From the NCBI GenBank assembly GCA_919902665.1, contig CAKKRK010000064.1, positions 20,375-84,374 of the forward strand: a stretch of 64,000 nucleotides of DNA, given 5' to 3'. Made by a program: the position numbers and the translations under genes. Positions within the stretch are counted from its first letter, which is position 1, and the number at the start of each line of letters is the position of its first letter. Below the pieces are notes generated by a model that was given only the letters and a program-made list of their open reading frames with translations, had not been told where the DNA came from and made no database searches. This document shows, one piece after another, positions 8,246 to 18,005 of the stretch. The DNA comes from Nitrospiraceae bacterium (GTDB taxonomy: Bacteria; Nitrospirota; Nitrospiria; Nitrospirales; Nitrospiraceae).

Positions 8246-10687
8246 ATGATTTCTGAACACCCACTCGTATCGATTATGTGTGTCGCGAGAAATTCTGAGG
8301 CGATGATCGAGCGTTGCGTGCAAAGTGTGTTGGCGCAGACGTATCAAAATATCCAATTTGTCGTACAAGATGGGTTATCGACAGATGGCACGCTCAAGAT
8401 CCTTGAAAAATTTCGCCATCGACTTGATCTAGTTTCGGAGCGAGATGCCGGTATGGCTGATGGCTTTTTTAAAGCCGTAAATCGATGTAAGGGTGAGATC
8501 GTCGGGAGTTGCTGGGCGGATGAGGAACTCCTACCGACTGCAGTTGCGGATGCAGTGGAGCAGTTTCGATTGCACCCGTATGCAGGGGCAGTCATTGGTG
8601 CAGCGAGAAATGTTTGTCAGATGACCATGAGCCATTCCGATATATTCCCGGAACAGTTTGATCTTGCCAAGTACCTGACTCGTACGTACGTACCGCATTT
8701 CGTCGCGAGTTTTTTTAAGCGAAGCGCTTTGAAGGAAATCGGCCTCTATACGGATATATTCAGCCGCGAAGCTTTTGAGATGGAAATCTGGGCTAGGCTT
8801 GGCCTGGCATACGAGATCCGAACGTTTCCGGCGCTTGTGGCAAAATATACGATTCATACCGAACAGCTTAGCCATCAGCCTATACGAATGCTCGCGACTC
8901 TCAAAGCAAGGCTAGCGGTGCTGGACCAGATTTTTGGTGAAGGGGGCTCTCTCGAAGGCATGGGGCCATTTTTGTCTTGGCTCCATGCCAAACATATTAG
9001 TGATGACCTGAATCATCTGAAGGGCTTTGTTGCAAAGCTGCCTGAGAAAAATCGGCCAGGCCTGCAAGATGTGCAGCTAGAATTAGAGGTGATGCTAGAG
9101 CGCAAACTGCAAGCTCTTAAGGCTACTTCGCCGCATCTACTCCTTGCCAGCGGAGCCTCACCTTGGCCAATCCAGGCATACAGGCGTCTAGCTTGGGCCA
9201 CCCCATCATGGGTTAGGCAGAAGATTCCTGCGAACATAAAGACCTGGGTAAGAGGGCAAGTCGAAAGTCTTGGGCTTCAGCCTGGCAGCATGCAGATGGA
9301 GAAGAGCGAGGGGATAATGGGAGCATTTGCCTCCAATGTTGCGGTGAGGCTTCAGCGGCGTGGTGATGGTGATGCGGCTCTATCCATTTTTAGAGGGCTT
9401 CAATATTTAGGCAATAAGGATTTTGATAGTGAAGTGATGCAGCTGGCGATCAAATCTCCTTCGCTCGGCAACCAGGAATTGCTTGATGTTGCCATGGGCT
9501 GGGCTCACCGGCATGCCAATCTTCCATGGATTCGCATTGAGAGACACGAGCCTGTTTCTAACAGAAAGATACGAATTGGGTACAGTGGAGCCTTCTGGAG
9601 CGCCGAGTATATGCGATATCAGCTCATGCCAATTCTTCGCGCGCATGATCGGCAACGAGTCGAGCTGATAGGAATCAGTTATTCAGGAAACCCTGCAGAT
9701 GCAGTCTGTCCAGATAGTAAGGTCTTTGACTCCTGGGTTGATGCGTCGGCTTTGATGGGGGTGGAGTATGTTAATCATATCCGATCACTCAAATTGGACA
9801 TTCTAGTGGATACCACCGGATTTTCTCCCACACACCGTTTCGCCGAACTCGCCCATAGGTGTGCGCCGGTTCAGGTGTCGTACATCAACCATAATAGTAC
9901 CTCTGGGACTCCGAACGTTGACTACCTATTGGCAGATTGGAATGCAGCACCTGAAGGAATTGATCGATTTTTTTCGGAGAGGATATGGCGCCTGCCGATG
10001 TCATTTTTCTGCTTTAACTACGAAGGTACGCCTGCTCCTCCAATCGTCGATCCTCCAATGCTTCGTACAGGGCATCCTACCTTTGGCTATTTCGGCAGTG
10101 GTGGCAAGCTCAATCTCCGCATGATTGAGCTGTGGGCTAGGTTGCTCAAAATGGTGCCCAACTCGATCCTCTATGTGAGGAACGGAGAACTCTCCATTCC
10201 GGATAATCGAGAGTATCTCGCCAAACGATTCGCGCGATTTGGAATTGGGCGGGATCGGCTTCGGTTGGAGAAAGGGTTGCCATGGGAGTTGCTCCGGAAG
10301 GAATACGATCAGGTGGATATCAGTCTGGATACCTGGCCGTATAACGGAGGCAACACGATTTCGGAAGCGTTGTGGCAAGGCGTCCCAGTGATCTCTTTGC
10401 GAGGGAATACGATGTCGTCCAGGTATGGGTCTTCTATGCTGCTTGACTTAGGATGGGATGGGCTAGTCGCAGACACGGAAGAGCAATATGTGGAGTGTGC
10501 GATTCGCCTGGCGAAGGATCCCGAGTCGCTTCGAACAATGCGCTATGACTTGCGTCGGGCCAGTTGCGAAGGTGGGTTCCGAGACACGAAGCGATTTGCC
10601 CAGGCACTTGAAACAGCCTATTGTGGGATGCTCGATCAAATACATGACATGAAGGAAGTAACTTCTTTAGTCAGCGCGAGAGGGTGA
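8246..10687 (+). CDS. Two-domain glycosyltransferase: GT2 fused to GT41 (OGT/SPINDLY-like)
   Basis: 813 residues. ATG 8246 is preceded by AAGGAGG at only 3 nt; GTG 8216 is the alternative. Residues 5 to about 220 are a GT2 (GT-A fold) domain: VSIMCVARN, QDGLSTDGT, and a WADEE segment in the usual acidic position. A helical linker (about 260-430) may contain TPR-like remnants. Residues about 440-800 match the catalytic region of O-GlcNAc transferase-type GT41: HRCAPVQVSYINH, TSGTPNVDY, FGYFGSGGKL, DTWPYNGGNT, EALWQGVPVI. GT41 enzymes usually carry TPRs at the N-terminus; here a second glycosyltransferase sits there. Probably adds two sugars, or glycosylates a protein or glycan. Confidence 0.85.
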   Translation: MISEHPLVSIMCVARNSEAMIERCVQSVLAQTYQNIQFVVQDGLSTDGTLKILEKFRHRLDLVSERDAGMADGFFKAVNRCKGEIVGSCWADEELLPTAVADAVEQFRLHPYAGAVIGAARNVCQMTMSHSDIFPEQFDLAKYLTRTYVPHFVASFFKRSALKEIGLYTDIFSREAFEMEIWARLGLAYEIRTFPALVAKYTIHTEQLSHQPIRMLATLKARLAVLDQIFGEGGSLEGMGPFLSWLHAKHISDDLNHLKGFVAKLPEKNRPGLQDVQLELEVMLERKLQALKATSPHLLLASGASPWPIQAYRRLAWATPSWVRQKIPANIKTWVRGQVESLGLQPGSMQMEKSEGIMGAFASNVAVRLQRRGDGDAALSIFRGLQYLGNKDFDSEVMQLAIKSPSLGNQELLDVAMGWAHRHANLPWIRIERHEPVSNRKIRIGYSGAFWSAEYMRYQLMPILRAHDRQRVELIGISYSGNPADAVCPDSKVFDSWVDASALMGVEYVNHIRSLKLDILVDTTGFSPTHRFAELAHRCAPVQVSYINHNSTSGTPNVDYLLADWNAAPEGIDRFFSERIWRLPMSFFCFNYEGTPAPPIVDPPMLRTGHPTFGYFGSGGKLNLRMIELWARLLKMVPNSILYVRNGELSIPDNREYLAKRFARFGIGRDRLRLEKGLPWELLRKEYDQVDISLDTWPYNGGNTISEALWQGVPVISLRGNTMSSRYGSSMLLDLGWDGLVADTEEQYVECAIRLAKDPESLRTMRYDLRRASCEGGFRDTKRFAQALETAYCGMLDQIHDMKEVTSLVSARG

Positions 10688-10688
10688 C

Positions 10689-11936
10689 ATGGCACTAGTT
10701 TACCCGTCTATGTCTCTATTTCGGAATCTGAATCGGCTACTCGAACAGTGGGCTAGAAAGTTCAGTTTTTTCACTGAGGACTCATGGCCAGCGGTCACGG
10801 GGTTTCACGGTCTGAGAGACAATGAAGATCTCACGGATAAAGAGTTTCAAGAATGTGTCGGTATCGTGCAGCGTGTGGAAGCGTTGCATAGTCGGTGGGT
10901 GCCTTATACCGAATCGAAGGGATTGGCCAAGGAGGTATTTTTCCCAGCGAACGAATGGCAGGATATTGTTGACCCAAAAGGGCCTTTTAAATGGCGACAG
11001 GACTATGTGAGTGTGAATCATCTTCGGCTACACTGTCCATTTACGGGGTACTGGCTGCTTCTCCTGGATCGAATAGATCGGTTTAGGAAATTCCCGGATG
11101 ACTGGTCGGTGCCATATGCGCTCAAGATCGTCGGGGAGCCCATCTCTGTCGATATTCTTGACGGGCTACATGCTCGGTTCAATCCGCTCGAAAGAGTCGA
11201 ACATTCTATTGAGGACTTTAAGGCTCATGCATTGACGGTCCCATCCGAATTGAGGTTTCGCGCCCCAAAGTTCTTTGGCGAAATGGGAGCGATATGCGGG
11301 GACTATGTGGTCAATGACGACATCGTTATTGTCCAGGCCAGGATAAACGCCATGTTTGCCCTTGGAGTGATCGACAAGCTGCAACAAGATGTGCGTAAGA
11401 AGGGTTTTTGCCGTGTGATCGAGATTGGAGCAGGCATCGGGCAGCAGGCGGCTGCACTCAAGCAGATCTTTGGGGATGCGCTTCAATATATCGTGATCGA
11501 CCTGCCCCCTATTCTTGTCGCAAGTGCTCTTTACCTAAGCCGGTTAGCAAAATTTAGGCGGTCCTATGTCTTGGAGGAGTCGGATTCCTGGCCAGAGTCA
11601 TTCGAATTCGTATTTTTGGCAAATTATCTCACCGAACAGTTCAGGGGGCATCTGGGCCCTGCGGATCTCGTTATGAATACGATGTCGTTCGGTGAAATGT
11701 CGGGAGAACAGATCCGCTATTATGGTGAATTGGCGAGTGAGTTAGTTGGAACTGATGGTTTCCTCTACGAGGAAAATTGTCAGGTGTTGTCACACCATGT
11801 TTCAGTCCTCGATATTTTAGGAGAGAGTTTCCGAGAGCGGACTGATCTTGCTTCGCCGAAAGTGCTTGTGCGCCATGGATGTCACCGCCTATGGAGCAAT
11901 CAGAATCAGCATATGGGCGCGCAAGAGGTTGCCTAA
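10689..11936 (+). CDS. Putative sugar O-methyltransferase
   Basis: 415 residues, starting 1 nt after the preceding stop. The SAM-binding motif is RVIEIGAGIGQQAAAL at about residue 235, followed by QYIVIDLPPIL. The long N-terminal region with repeated Trp/Phe-rich blocks resembles the family called putative sugar O-methyltransferase found in O-antigen loci. The stop overlaps the next start (TAATG). It probably methylates a glycan residue, possibly as a chain-terminating cap ahead of ABC export; that link is inference. Confidence 0.7.
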   Translation: MALVYPSMSLFRNLNRLLEQWARKFSFFTEDSWPAVTGFHGLRDNEDLTDKEFQECVGIVQRVEALHSRWVPYTESKGLAKEVFFPANEWQDIVDPKGPFKWRQDYVSVNHLRLHCPFTGYWLLLLDRIDRFRKFPDDWSVPYALKIVGEPISVDILDGLHARFNPLERVEHSIEDFKAHALTVPSELRFRAPKFFGEMGAICGDYVVNDDIVIVQARINAMFALGVIDKLQQDVRKKGFCRVIEIGAGIGQQAAALKQIFGDALQYIVIDLPPILVASALYLSRLAKFRRSYVLEESDSWPESFEFVFLANYLTEQFRGHLGPADLVMNTMSFGEMSGEQIRYYGELASELVGTDGFLYEENCQVLSHHVSVLDILGESFRERTDLASPKVLVRHGCHRLWSNQNQHMGAQEVA

Positions 11937-12769
11937 TGGATAGTGTTGTTGCATCGCAACGCCATATCTCTCCTGATGCGCCAGATTGGTTATCGATGGC
12001 TGCCGAGATGTGGAGCTTTCGGTATGTATTTCTTGTTTTCGTATGGCGCTCTCTCAAGATTCGCTATAAGCAGACGGCCATTGGTGTGGCCTGGGCCTTG
12101 CTCCAGCCGCTCACGATGACCTTTATTTTCACCTTCATCTTTGGACGTCTGGCTGGGATGCCAACCAACGGCGTGCCCTACCCCCTTTTTGTCGTCAGTG
12201 GGCTGATTGTCTGGCAGCTCGTGGCGCAGTCATTTCAAAGTGCGACAGGAAGCATTGTGACAAACGCAGGCCTTGTCACGCGAATATACTTTCCTCGCAT
12301 ATTCCTTCCGCTCGCCGCTATTACCGCTGCCCTGTTTGATTTCATGTGTGCCTTCGCATTGTTGATTCTCTTAATGGCATGGTACGGCATTGCGCCGACC
12401 ATCGGTGTGCTTGCGTTCATCCCTGTGCTCGGCCTCGCCGTTGTTACCGTACTTGGCTTGTCATTATGGTTTGGGACTCTGTATGTGCCCTATCGTGATG
12501 TCGGGCATCTCTTACCCTTTCTTACTCAGATCTGGATGTTTGCCTCACCGGTGATCTATCCCACGAGCCTGTTACCGCCGAAATACCATTTCCTTTATTC
12601 ATTGAATCCGATTGTTACAGTCATTGACGTCAGTCGTTGGGCGTTCTGTGGAACGAATCCTCCCAATCTCGGCGGGGTTATTGTCTCTACGGTGGTAGCC
12701 GTCGGACTTTGTGTGAGCGGGTTGTGGTTTTTTAGGCGGCATGAGCGAAACTTTTCGGATGTTGTGTAG
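11936..12769 (+). CDS. wzm: O-antigen ABC transporter permease (Wzm-like)
   Basis: 277 residues from the ATG overlapping the upstream stop. The sequence has the ABC-2 permease pattern: RSLKIRYKQTAIGVAWALLQP near the N-terminus, then about six hydrophobic segments (FTFIFGRLAG, LFVVSGLIVWQLV, MCAFALLILLM, LAVVTVLGLSLWF, and the last two near the C-terminus). YPTSLLPPKYHFLYSLNPI before the last segments is typical of polysaccharide export permeases. It pairs with the ATPase gene 7 nt downstream to move lipid-linked polysaccharide across the inner membrane. Confidence 0.9.
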   Translation: MDSVVASQRHISPDAPDWLSMAAEMWSFRYVFLVFVWRSLKIRYKQTAIGVAWALLQPLTMTFIFTFIFGRLAGMPTNGVPYPLFVVSGLIVWQLVAQSFQSATGSIVTNAGLVTRIYFPRIFLPLAAITAALFDFMCAFALLILLMAWYGIAPTIGVLAFIPVLGLAVVTVLGLSLWFGTLYVPYRDVGHLLPFLTQIWMFASPVIYPTSLLPPKYHFLYSLNPIVTVIDVSRWAFCGTNPPNLGGVIVSTVVAVGLCVSGLWFFRRHERNFSDVV

Positions 12770-12776
12770 ATAAGAA

Positions 12777-13556
12777 ATGCCTTCCTGTGCGATCAGCGCT
12801 AAGAATCTTGGTAAGTGGTATAGGATCAACGAAATCCGATATGGTTCGATGTTGTCGCATCGGCTTGGATCGATGCTGAAGTCAATCTGGGCTTCTTCTC
12901 CCTCTATTGAGACCCCTGCCACAAATGGTCATCATGCAATCTGGGCTTTGCGTGGTGTGACATTTGAGGTTCCCAAAGGATATGTAATGGGAGTTATTGG
13001 GAAAAATGGGTCTGGCAAAAGTACACTGCTGAAAATTCTGGCCAGAATTACGAGCCCCACAGAGGGCTGTGCCATGCTCTCAGGCCGTGTAGGGGCGTTG
13101 TTGGAAGTAGGAACGGGATTTCATCCCGACTTGAGCGGGCGGGAAAATATCATACTTAACGGCTCAATTCTTGGTATGTCCCCTAAGGAGATCAGGCAAT
13201 CTGAGAGCGCGATCATTGAGTTTTCAGGAGTCAGAGAGTTTATTGATACTCCGGTGAAGCACTACTCGAGCGGGATGTTTATGAGGCTGGCGTTTTCGGT
13301 CGCTGCACATCTGGATGCCGAGATTATGATCGTGGACGAAGTACTCGCGGTCGGTGACGCTGCTTTTCAGGACAAGTGCAAGCGCAAGATTCGTGAAATT
13401 TCGCAAAGTGGCCGGACAGTGCTTTTTACCAGTCATGATATGGAGGCGGTGCGTCGCCTTTGCCATGAATGTATCGTGCTCGATCACGGATCCCTTGTGC
13501 ATGCCGGTGATACGGAGACCGGGATCCGCTGCTATTTAGAGTACACAGCGTCTTGA
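12777..13556 (+). CDS. wzt: O-antigen ABC transporter ATP-binding protein (Wzt-like, short form)
   Basis: 259 residues. Walker A is GKNGSGKST, the signature is YSSGMFMRLAF, and Walker B is IMIVDEVLAVGD followed by the TSHDM switch His. The N-terminal part carries an insertion (about 25-60) typical of polysaccharide exporters. The protein ends shortly after the nucleotide-binding domain, so the C-terminal carbohydrate-binding domain that recognises capped O-antigen in long Wzt proteins is absent. It forms a transporter with the permease just upstream. Confidence 0.9.
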   Translation: MPSCAISAKNLGKWYRINEIRYGSMLSHRLGSMLKSIWASSPSIETPATNGHHAIWALRGVTFEVPKGYVMGVIGKNGSGKSTLLKILARITSPTEGCAMLSGRVGALLEVGTGFHPDLSGRENIILNGSILGMSPKEIRQSESAIIEFSGVREFIDTPVKHYSSGMFMRLAFSVAAHLDAEIMIVDEVLAVGDAAFQDKCKRKIREISQSGRTVLFTSHDMEAVRRLCHECIVLDHGSLVHAGDTETGIRCYLEYTAS

Positions 13557-13623
13557 GTACTCGCTGTCTTTCCTGGTTGATACCTCGTCGTTTCCCTCTT
13601 GTGAACCCCTTGATCTGTAAGGC

Positions 13624-15402
13624 ATGGGTAAACGGATGGCTATTGTGCGGGGCGAATCGGTGATGCCGCTCTATTCTCTTGTAGTGTTTGGGCGCAATGA
13701 CAACTACAATCCTGATTTTCTCTATCGCCTGCAAACTACGTTGAATTTTAATGCCAGGGCGTTACAGAACGTTGGGCTCCTCAGGGACGTAGAGTTTGTT
13801 GTGGTTGATTGCGGAAGTGCTGTTCCCTTGAGAGAAGTACTTGTTCTCGATGAAGCCGTGGCGTCTTCCACCACTTTCCTGGAACTCTCGCCTCACGAGG
13901 CTGGACAGTTTGCTGGCCAGAGCGGTATCCATGTTTCAAGAGCTGCCAATGTGGGAATTCGACGCGCGAATGGTCGTTTCGTGGGTATGCAGGGAGCCGA
14001 CTTACTCATGTCGAGTGCAAGTTGGCAATCTCTACTTTCAGTTTTGGAAGCTCAACACCATAACCTTCTGGACCTATCTAAGGCCTGCCTACTGGTTCCC
14101 CGTCGTCAAATTCCGTGGTCGTTCGTGGCTCGGCAGCCTGCTCTCGACACATGGGAACGGAAGCTTTTGACCTGTGATAAGGCGACTGCGGAGCATGAGG
14201 GATCATCTCCGTCAATCGCGGGAGGGATGGGTGTCGTGGTTCTGCATAGAGACATATGGAAAGAAGCGAAAGGGTTGGATGAGTCATTTGATGGGTATGG
14301 GTATAGCGACATTGATCTTGGGTTCAGAGTAGGGGGGTACTATCCTTGGATTGATGCCGCCTCCTACGGCGTGGTTTGCTACAAGATGCAACATGATCCG
14401 GAGGGCCGCCGAGGTCGTCTTTTGAGGGACGGTACGATCCAAATTAACACTCCTTGGGTAACGCCAGGCATCAGCAGTCGGCAGGAGGATTGGGGCCTTC
14501 CCCATGTGACGATTGCGCCAAAGAAAGCAAAGCCGAAGATCGAACAGCAGGATAGCCATTCTGCAAGTCGATGGTCCGGCCGTTTCTCCGACATCACTCC
14601 GTCCGATCCTGTCTTGTTTGCCCAGCCAGATGTTCTGAAGCACGCCAGTGCTGCATTGGGCATGATGCAAGACTTCGATGAGAAACATTGGGAACTGCTT
14701 ACGGTGCTGTCGTGGTTTGCGCTGCGCAGGTTTCCGATGAACTATCTGGAAGTCGGGCCGACTCATGGCCGGTACGTACAGGCTGTTTCAACGGCAAGCC
14801 CTAGTGTGGACATCTATGTATTGGAGTCTGTACGAGAGGACTCCATTGGCCATGCGCCATTTAGTACTAAGGTCGCCATGAGTTTGTTATGGCAGTGGGG
14901 GCACAAAGGGTATTTTCGACCACTCATCGGGGAGCCGGCGGTCACACTGGAACAGTTGGCCAAGTCCTTTATAGGTCCATTTGAAATCGAATTGGCCGTG
15001 CTCAATCTGCATAGCGATCGTGAGATCGAAGTATTGCCTCATCTCCTCTCACTCGTAGTTCCTGGAGGCCTTCTTGCGATTTGGTCGGAGCGAGTCGAAT
15101 TGTTAACGGCAGCCTTAGAGATTTCCGGGCCGCTCATCAAGGGCAACTCATCCATTTACGTTGGGTGTTCACGTTGTACGGCCTTCATATTTGTCCAGGA
15201 TAGGAAAGCCGAGTCCACTCAATCAATCGCAAGCAATGCCGCGCACCGGCGTCTTCCTTCCACAGGCCTACTCACAATGCTTCGCTTGCGGACGACGGTG
15301 TTTTTGAGGCAGCTTCAGTTAGCCGCTATTCGCTTGGGCCACATATCGCGATGGCGGGCATATATTCGTACCATTGCGGCTAGAATGTCGTTGGGGCGAT
15401 GA
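13624..15402 (+). CDS. GT2-type glycosyltransferase with C-terminal methyltransferase-like domain
   Basis: 592 residues; ATGs at 13639 and 13663 are alternative starts. The first ~300 residues look like a glycosyltransferase: [31 protein letters not shown], and a galactosyltransferase-type [19 protein letters not shown] segment. From about 360 on there is a class I methyltransferase-like core ([41 protein letters not shown]). The last ~60 residues are basic and possibly helical. I infer coupled glycosyl transfer and methylation. The motif I is weak (GPTHG), so catalysis by the second domain is unproven. The stop overlaps the next ATG. Confidence 0.65.
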   Translation: MGKRMAIVRGESVMPLYSLVVFGRNDNYNPDFLYRLQTTLNFNARALQNVGLLRDVEFVVVDCGSAVPLREVLVLDEAVASSTTFLELSPHEAGQFAGQSGIHVSRAANVGIRRANGRFVGMQGADLLMSSASWQSLLSVLEAQHHNLLDLSKACLLVPRRQIPWSFVARQPALDTWERKLLTCDKATAEHEGSSPSIAGGMGVVVLHRDIWKEAKGLDESFDGYGYSDIDLGFRVGGYYPWIDAASYGVVCYKMQHDPEGRRGRLLRDGTIQINTPWVTPGISSRQEDWGLPHVTIAPKKAKPKIEQQDSHSASRWSGRFSDITPSDPVLFAQPDVLKHASAALGMMQDFDEKHWELLTVLSWFALRRFPMNYLEVGPTHGRYVQAVSTASPSVDIYVLESVREDSIGHAPFSTKVAMSLLWQWGHKGYFRPLIGEPAVTLEQLAKSFIGPFEIELAVLNLHSDREIEVLPHLLSLVVPGGLLAIWSERVELLTAALEISGPLIKGNSSIYVGCSRCTAFIFVQDRKAESTQSIASNAAHRRLPSTGLLTMLRLRTTVFLRQLQLAAIRLGHISRWRAYIRTIAARMSLGR

Positions 15403-16382
15403 CACCGTCTCCTGTCAATCAGCGAATCTATGTGGCAGGCCACATGGGCATGGTGGGCAGTGCCATTATGCGTTGCCTGCAGGACCGCGGTGGGGTACAG
15501 CTTGTGACACGTACGCATGCCGACTTGGATCTGGTCCAACAGGCTGCCGTGCGCGACTTTATGCAGAAGGAAAAACCTGATCAGATCTATCTTGCCGCGG
15601 CCGTTGTCGGAGGAATTCTGGCGAACGACACGTATCCCGCCCAATTTCTGTACGACAATCTGATGATTCAGGCCAACGTGCTTCATGAAGCATGGCAGGC
15701 AGGCGTTTCTCGGGTGATGGTGCTGGCTTCCAGTTGCATTTATCCCAAGCTGGCGCCGCAACCGATGAATGAAGGTGCGGTGCTCACGGGAAAACTGGAG
15801 CCGACGAACGAACCCTATGCCATCGCAAAGATCGCCGCGATCAAGCTCTGTGAAAGCTACAACCGCCAGTACGGTGCGGATTTCCGTTGCGTGGCCCCGG
15901 CCAATCTCTATGGACCGGGAGATGACTATCACCCTGAGAATAGTCACGTGATTCCGGCGCTCATTCGCCGGTTCCATGAGGCCACGGTGAACCGCCGTCC
16001 GAAAGTCGTGCTCTGGGGAAGCGGTACGCCGCAGCGGGAATTTCTCTATGTGGACGATATGGCGGTTGGGTGCGTGCATGTCATGAATCTTGAGAGAGCC
16101 GTCTACGAGGCGCATACGAGGCCGATGCAAGGTCACATCAATATCGGAAGTGGGAAAGAAATCACCATTCGGCAGCTCGCCGGCGCTATTGCACGAGTAG
16201 TCGGCTATGAAGGCGAGATTGATTTTGACTCGACCAAGCCGGACGGAGCGCCTCGCAAGTGCTTGGACAGTTCCATGATCACTACGCTAGGTTGGCGGGC
16301 GAGGGTTCCTCTCGAGGAGGGGCTGCGCCGCGCCTATTCAGACTTTCTCCAGTCTGATGTCTGTGAACTGCGTGGCCGCTGA
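15399..16382 (+). CDS. fcl: GDP-L-fucose synthase
   Basis: 327 residues, ATGA-coupled to the previous gene. GHMGMVGSA binds NADPH; the catalytic Tyr-x3-Lys is YAIAK, and [15 protein letters not shown] plus [27 protein letters not shown] are hallmark stretches of Fcl/WcaG. It converts GDP-4-keto-6-deoxymannose to GDP-L-fucose by 3,5-epimerisation and 4-reduction. The partner GDP-mannose 4,6-dehydratase (gmd) is not in this window, so it must lie elsewhere. manC and a phosphomannomutase further right could supply GDP-mannose. Confidence 0.93.
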   Translation: MTPSPVNQRIYVAGHMGMVGSAIMRCLQDRGGVQLVTRTHADLDLVQQAAVRDFMQKEKPDQIYLAAAVVGGILANDTYPAQFLYDNLMIQANVLHEAWQAGVSRVMVLASSCIYPKLAPQPMNEGAVLTGKLEPTNEPYAIAKIAAIKLCESYNRQYGADFRCVAPANLYGPGDDYHPENSHVIPALIRRFHEATVNRRPKVVLWGSGTPQREFLYVDDMAVGCVHVMNLERAVYEAHTRPMQGHINIGSGKEITIRQLAGAIARVVGYEGEIDFDSTKPDGAPRKCLDSSMITTLGWRARVPLEEGLRRAYSDFLQSDVCELRGR

Positions 16383-16498
16383 ATTGTGGATGCTATAAAC
16401 GTTCGCCCGCGGCATTCTTGTATCGCGCATAGTCTCACCGTCCCGACCGTGTGCGCCTCGACTTTGCAACAGCCCCACATCCTCTCGCTGAACACGTC

Positions 16499-17992
16499 AT
16501 GGTGAAATTTGCTCACCGCTTTAGCCTCTTGGTGGGTCTCTCTGCCGCTGGCTATGTGCTGAGTTTTTGCAGTCAGCTCGTCATTTCGTATTACTTTGGA
16601 ACGTCTTCAGAGTTGGATGCGTATTGGGCTGGGCTTGCCATGGTCAATGTTCTATGCTTTTACCTGTACCCATTACGTGAATCGTTAGTGCCGGCGTTGC
16701 ATCGTGCCAGGCAAGTGAGTCTATTGCAGGCAGGGCGCCTATTTTCTGCTGGTCTTTCTCTGCTTGCTCTCCTAGTAGTCGTGTCCTCACTATTTTTATG
16801 GGAATTCTCGTCAACGTTTGCCTTATGGGTTGGGCAAACCAGTGATCCTCGCATGGCGAATGAGATCGTCCGCCTGATTCCATGGCTTATTCCTTATATG
16901 GGATTGTTTGTGTTGTCGGAGACTATGACTGCCGTGTTGCTCAGTCTAGACCGGTCCGTATTCCACGCTGTGGTACGGATAGTTGGTTCTGCTGTGCTGC
17001 TTACGATGTTGGTAGGTTTTGGGGCCCGATTGGGTATCCCAGCATTAGTGTTGGCGCAGGTAGCTAGTATGGCAACACTTGTGGTGATGTACTGTGTTGT
17101 CTTGCGTATGTTGAGGCTACGGTTAGTTAGCGGTTTTGTTCAATTGTTGCGCGAGGGTGGAGTCTTTCCACTCTTTCTTTCTCTGTTGGGCAGTTATCTT
17201 CTTTCTCAGCTTTATGTGTTGGGTGAACGTGCAGCCATGATGCATCTCTCTGGAGGCCTCGTTTCGGCGTTTCAATACAGTGTTTCATTGGTCAATGTAA
17301 TGCTGAGCATTGTGGCCATTCCGCTTGCGAATCTGCTCTGGCCACGATTTCTTGCCAATGTCGAAATGCAGGATGTCTCGCTCAATATTGAGTTAGCGGC
17401 ACGAGCAGCGGGCTGGCTTTTTATGACGTTGACAGTGGTCTGCGCATTTGTCTGGGTACATGCTGAAGAGATTGTGTTTGTGTTGTTCAGCCGTGGGGCG
17501 TTCGATGCTGTATCAAGTGAGCGGACGGTAGGGGCGCTTCGCGCGACAATATTTGCAGCCGTGCCGATCGGAGTGATGACTATCTTTGGACGATTGCTGA
17601 TGTCGCAGGAGAATGGCTATTCCCAGATCGCCATTGGAATTGCCACGACAGTTGTGGGCTTGACGGTAATCGGTGTGGCGGTCTTATGGGAAAGCGTGGT
17701 GCTTGTTCAATGGCACTGGTTTGCGGCAAACACTGCTGGTCTTATCGTTTCTCTGGTTGCAAGTGTACGGCGATACAGTCTCTCACCTGCGGTCCTACTT
17801 CGATGTGGAAGGTGGGTGATGTTCGTGGTGGGGGCTGTGTGGTGTGCTGTCGCCCTGACGCCGTCTATTGAGATAGGGGATAGTAAGCTTCTCTATGCCA
17901 CTGCGCTGGGAATCCAGGGAGTGATTTATCTTGCCATTGCTGCAGGCATTGCTTGGGCTTTTGGAGTCCTGCGTTCGTTACAGGCTGCGTGA
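16499..17992 (+). CDS. MurJ/MviN-superfamily flippase (Wzx-like)
   Basis: 497 residues from ATG 16499 (GTG 16451 is an in-frame alternative). The protein is almost wholly hydrophobic, with about 12-14 membrane segments. SQLVISYYFGTSSELDAYWAG near the start is characteristic of the MviN/MurJ branch of MOP flippases. In a polysaccharide locus full of glycosyltransferases it most likely flips undecaprenyl-linked oligosaccharide, rather than being the cell's lipid II flippase. The same locus also contains an ABC exporter, so two glycans or two steps are possible. Confidence 0.8.
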   Translation: MVKFAHRFSLLVGLSAAGYVLSFCSQLVISYYFGTSSELDAYWAGLAMVNVLCFYLYPLRESLVPALHRARQVSLLQAGRLFSAGLSLLALLVVVSSLFLWEFSSTFALWVGQTSDPRMANEIVRLIPWLIPYMGLFVLSETMTAVLLSLDRSVFHAVVRIVGSAVLLTMLVGFGARLGIPALVLAQVASMATLVVMYCVVLRMLRLRLVSGFVQLLREGGVFPLFLSLLGSYLLSQLYVLGERAAMMHLSGGLVSAFQYSVSLVNVMLSIVAIPLANLLWPRFLANVEMQDVSLNIELAARAAGWLFMTLTVVCAFVWVHAEEIVFVLFSRGAFDAVSSERTVGALRATIFAAVPIGVMTIFGRLLMSQENGYSQIAIGIATTVVGLTVIGVAVLWESVVLVQWHWFAANTAGLIVSLVASVRRYSLSPAVLLRCGRWVMFVVGAVWCAVALTPSIEIGDSKLLYATALGIQGVIYLAIAAGIAWAFGVLRSLQAA

Positions 17993-18005
17993 GAAAGTCT
18001 TCTAT

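Noticed and set aside
15315..16136. 273-codon minus-strand open frame
   Set aside because: Antisense to fcl; His/Arg-rich shadow composition and no motifs.
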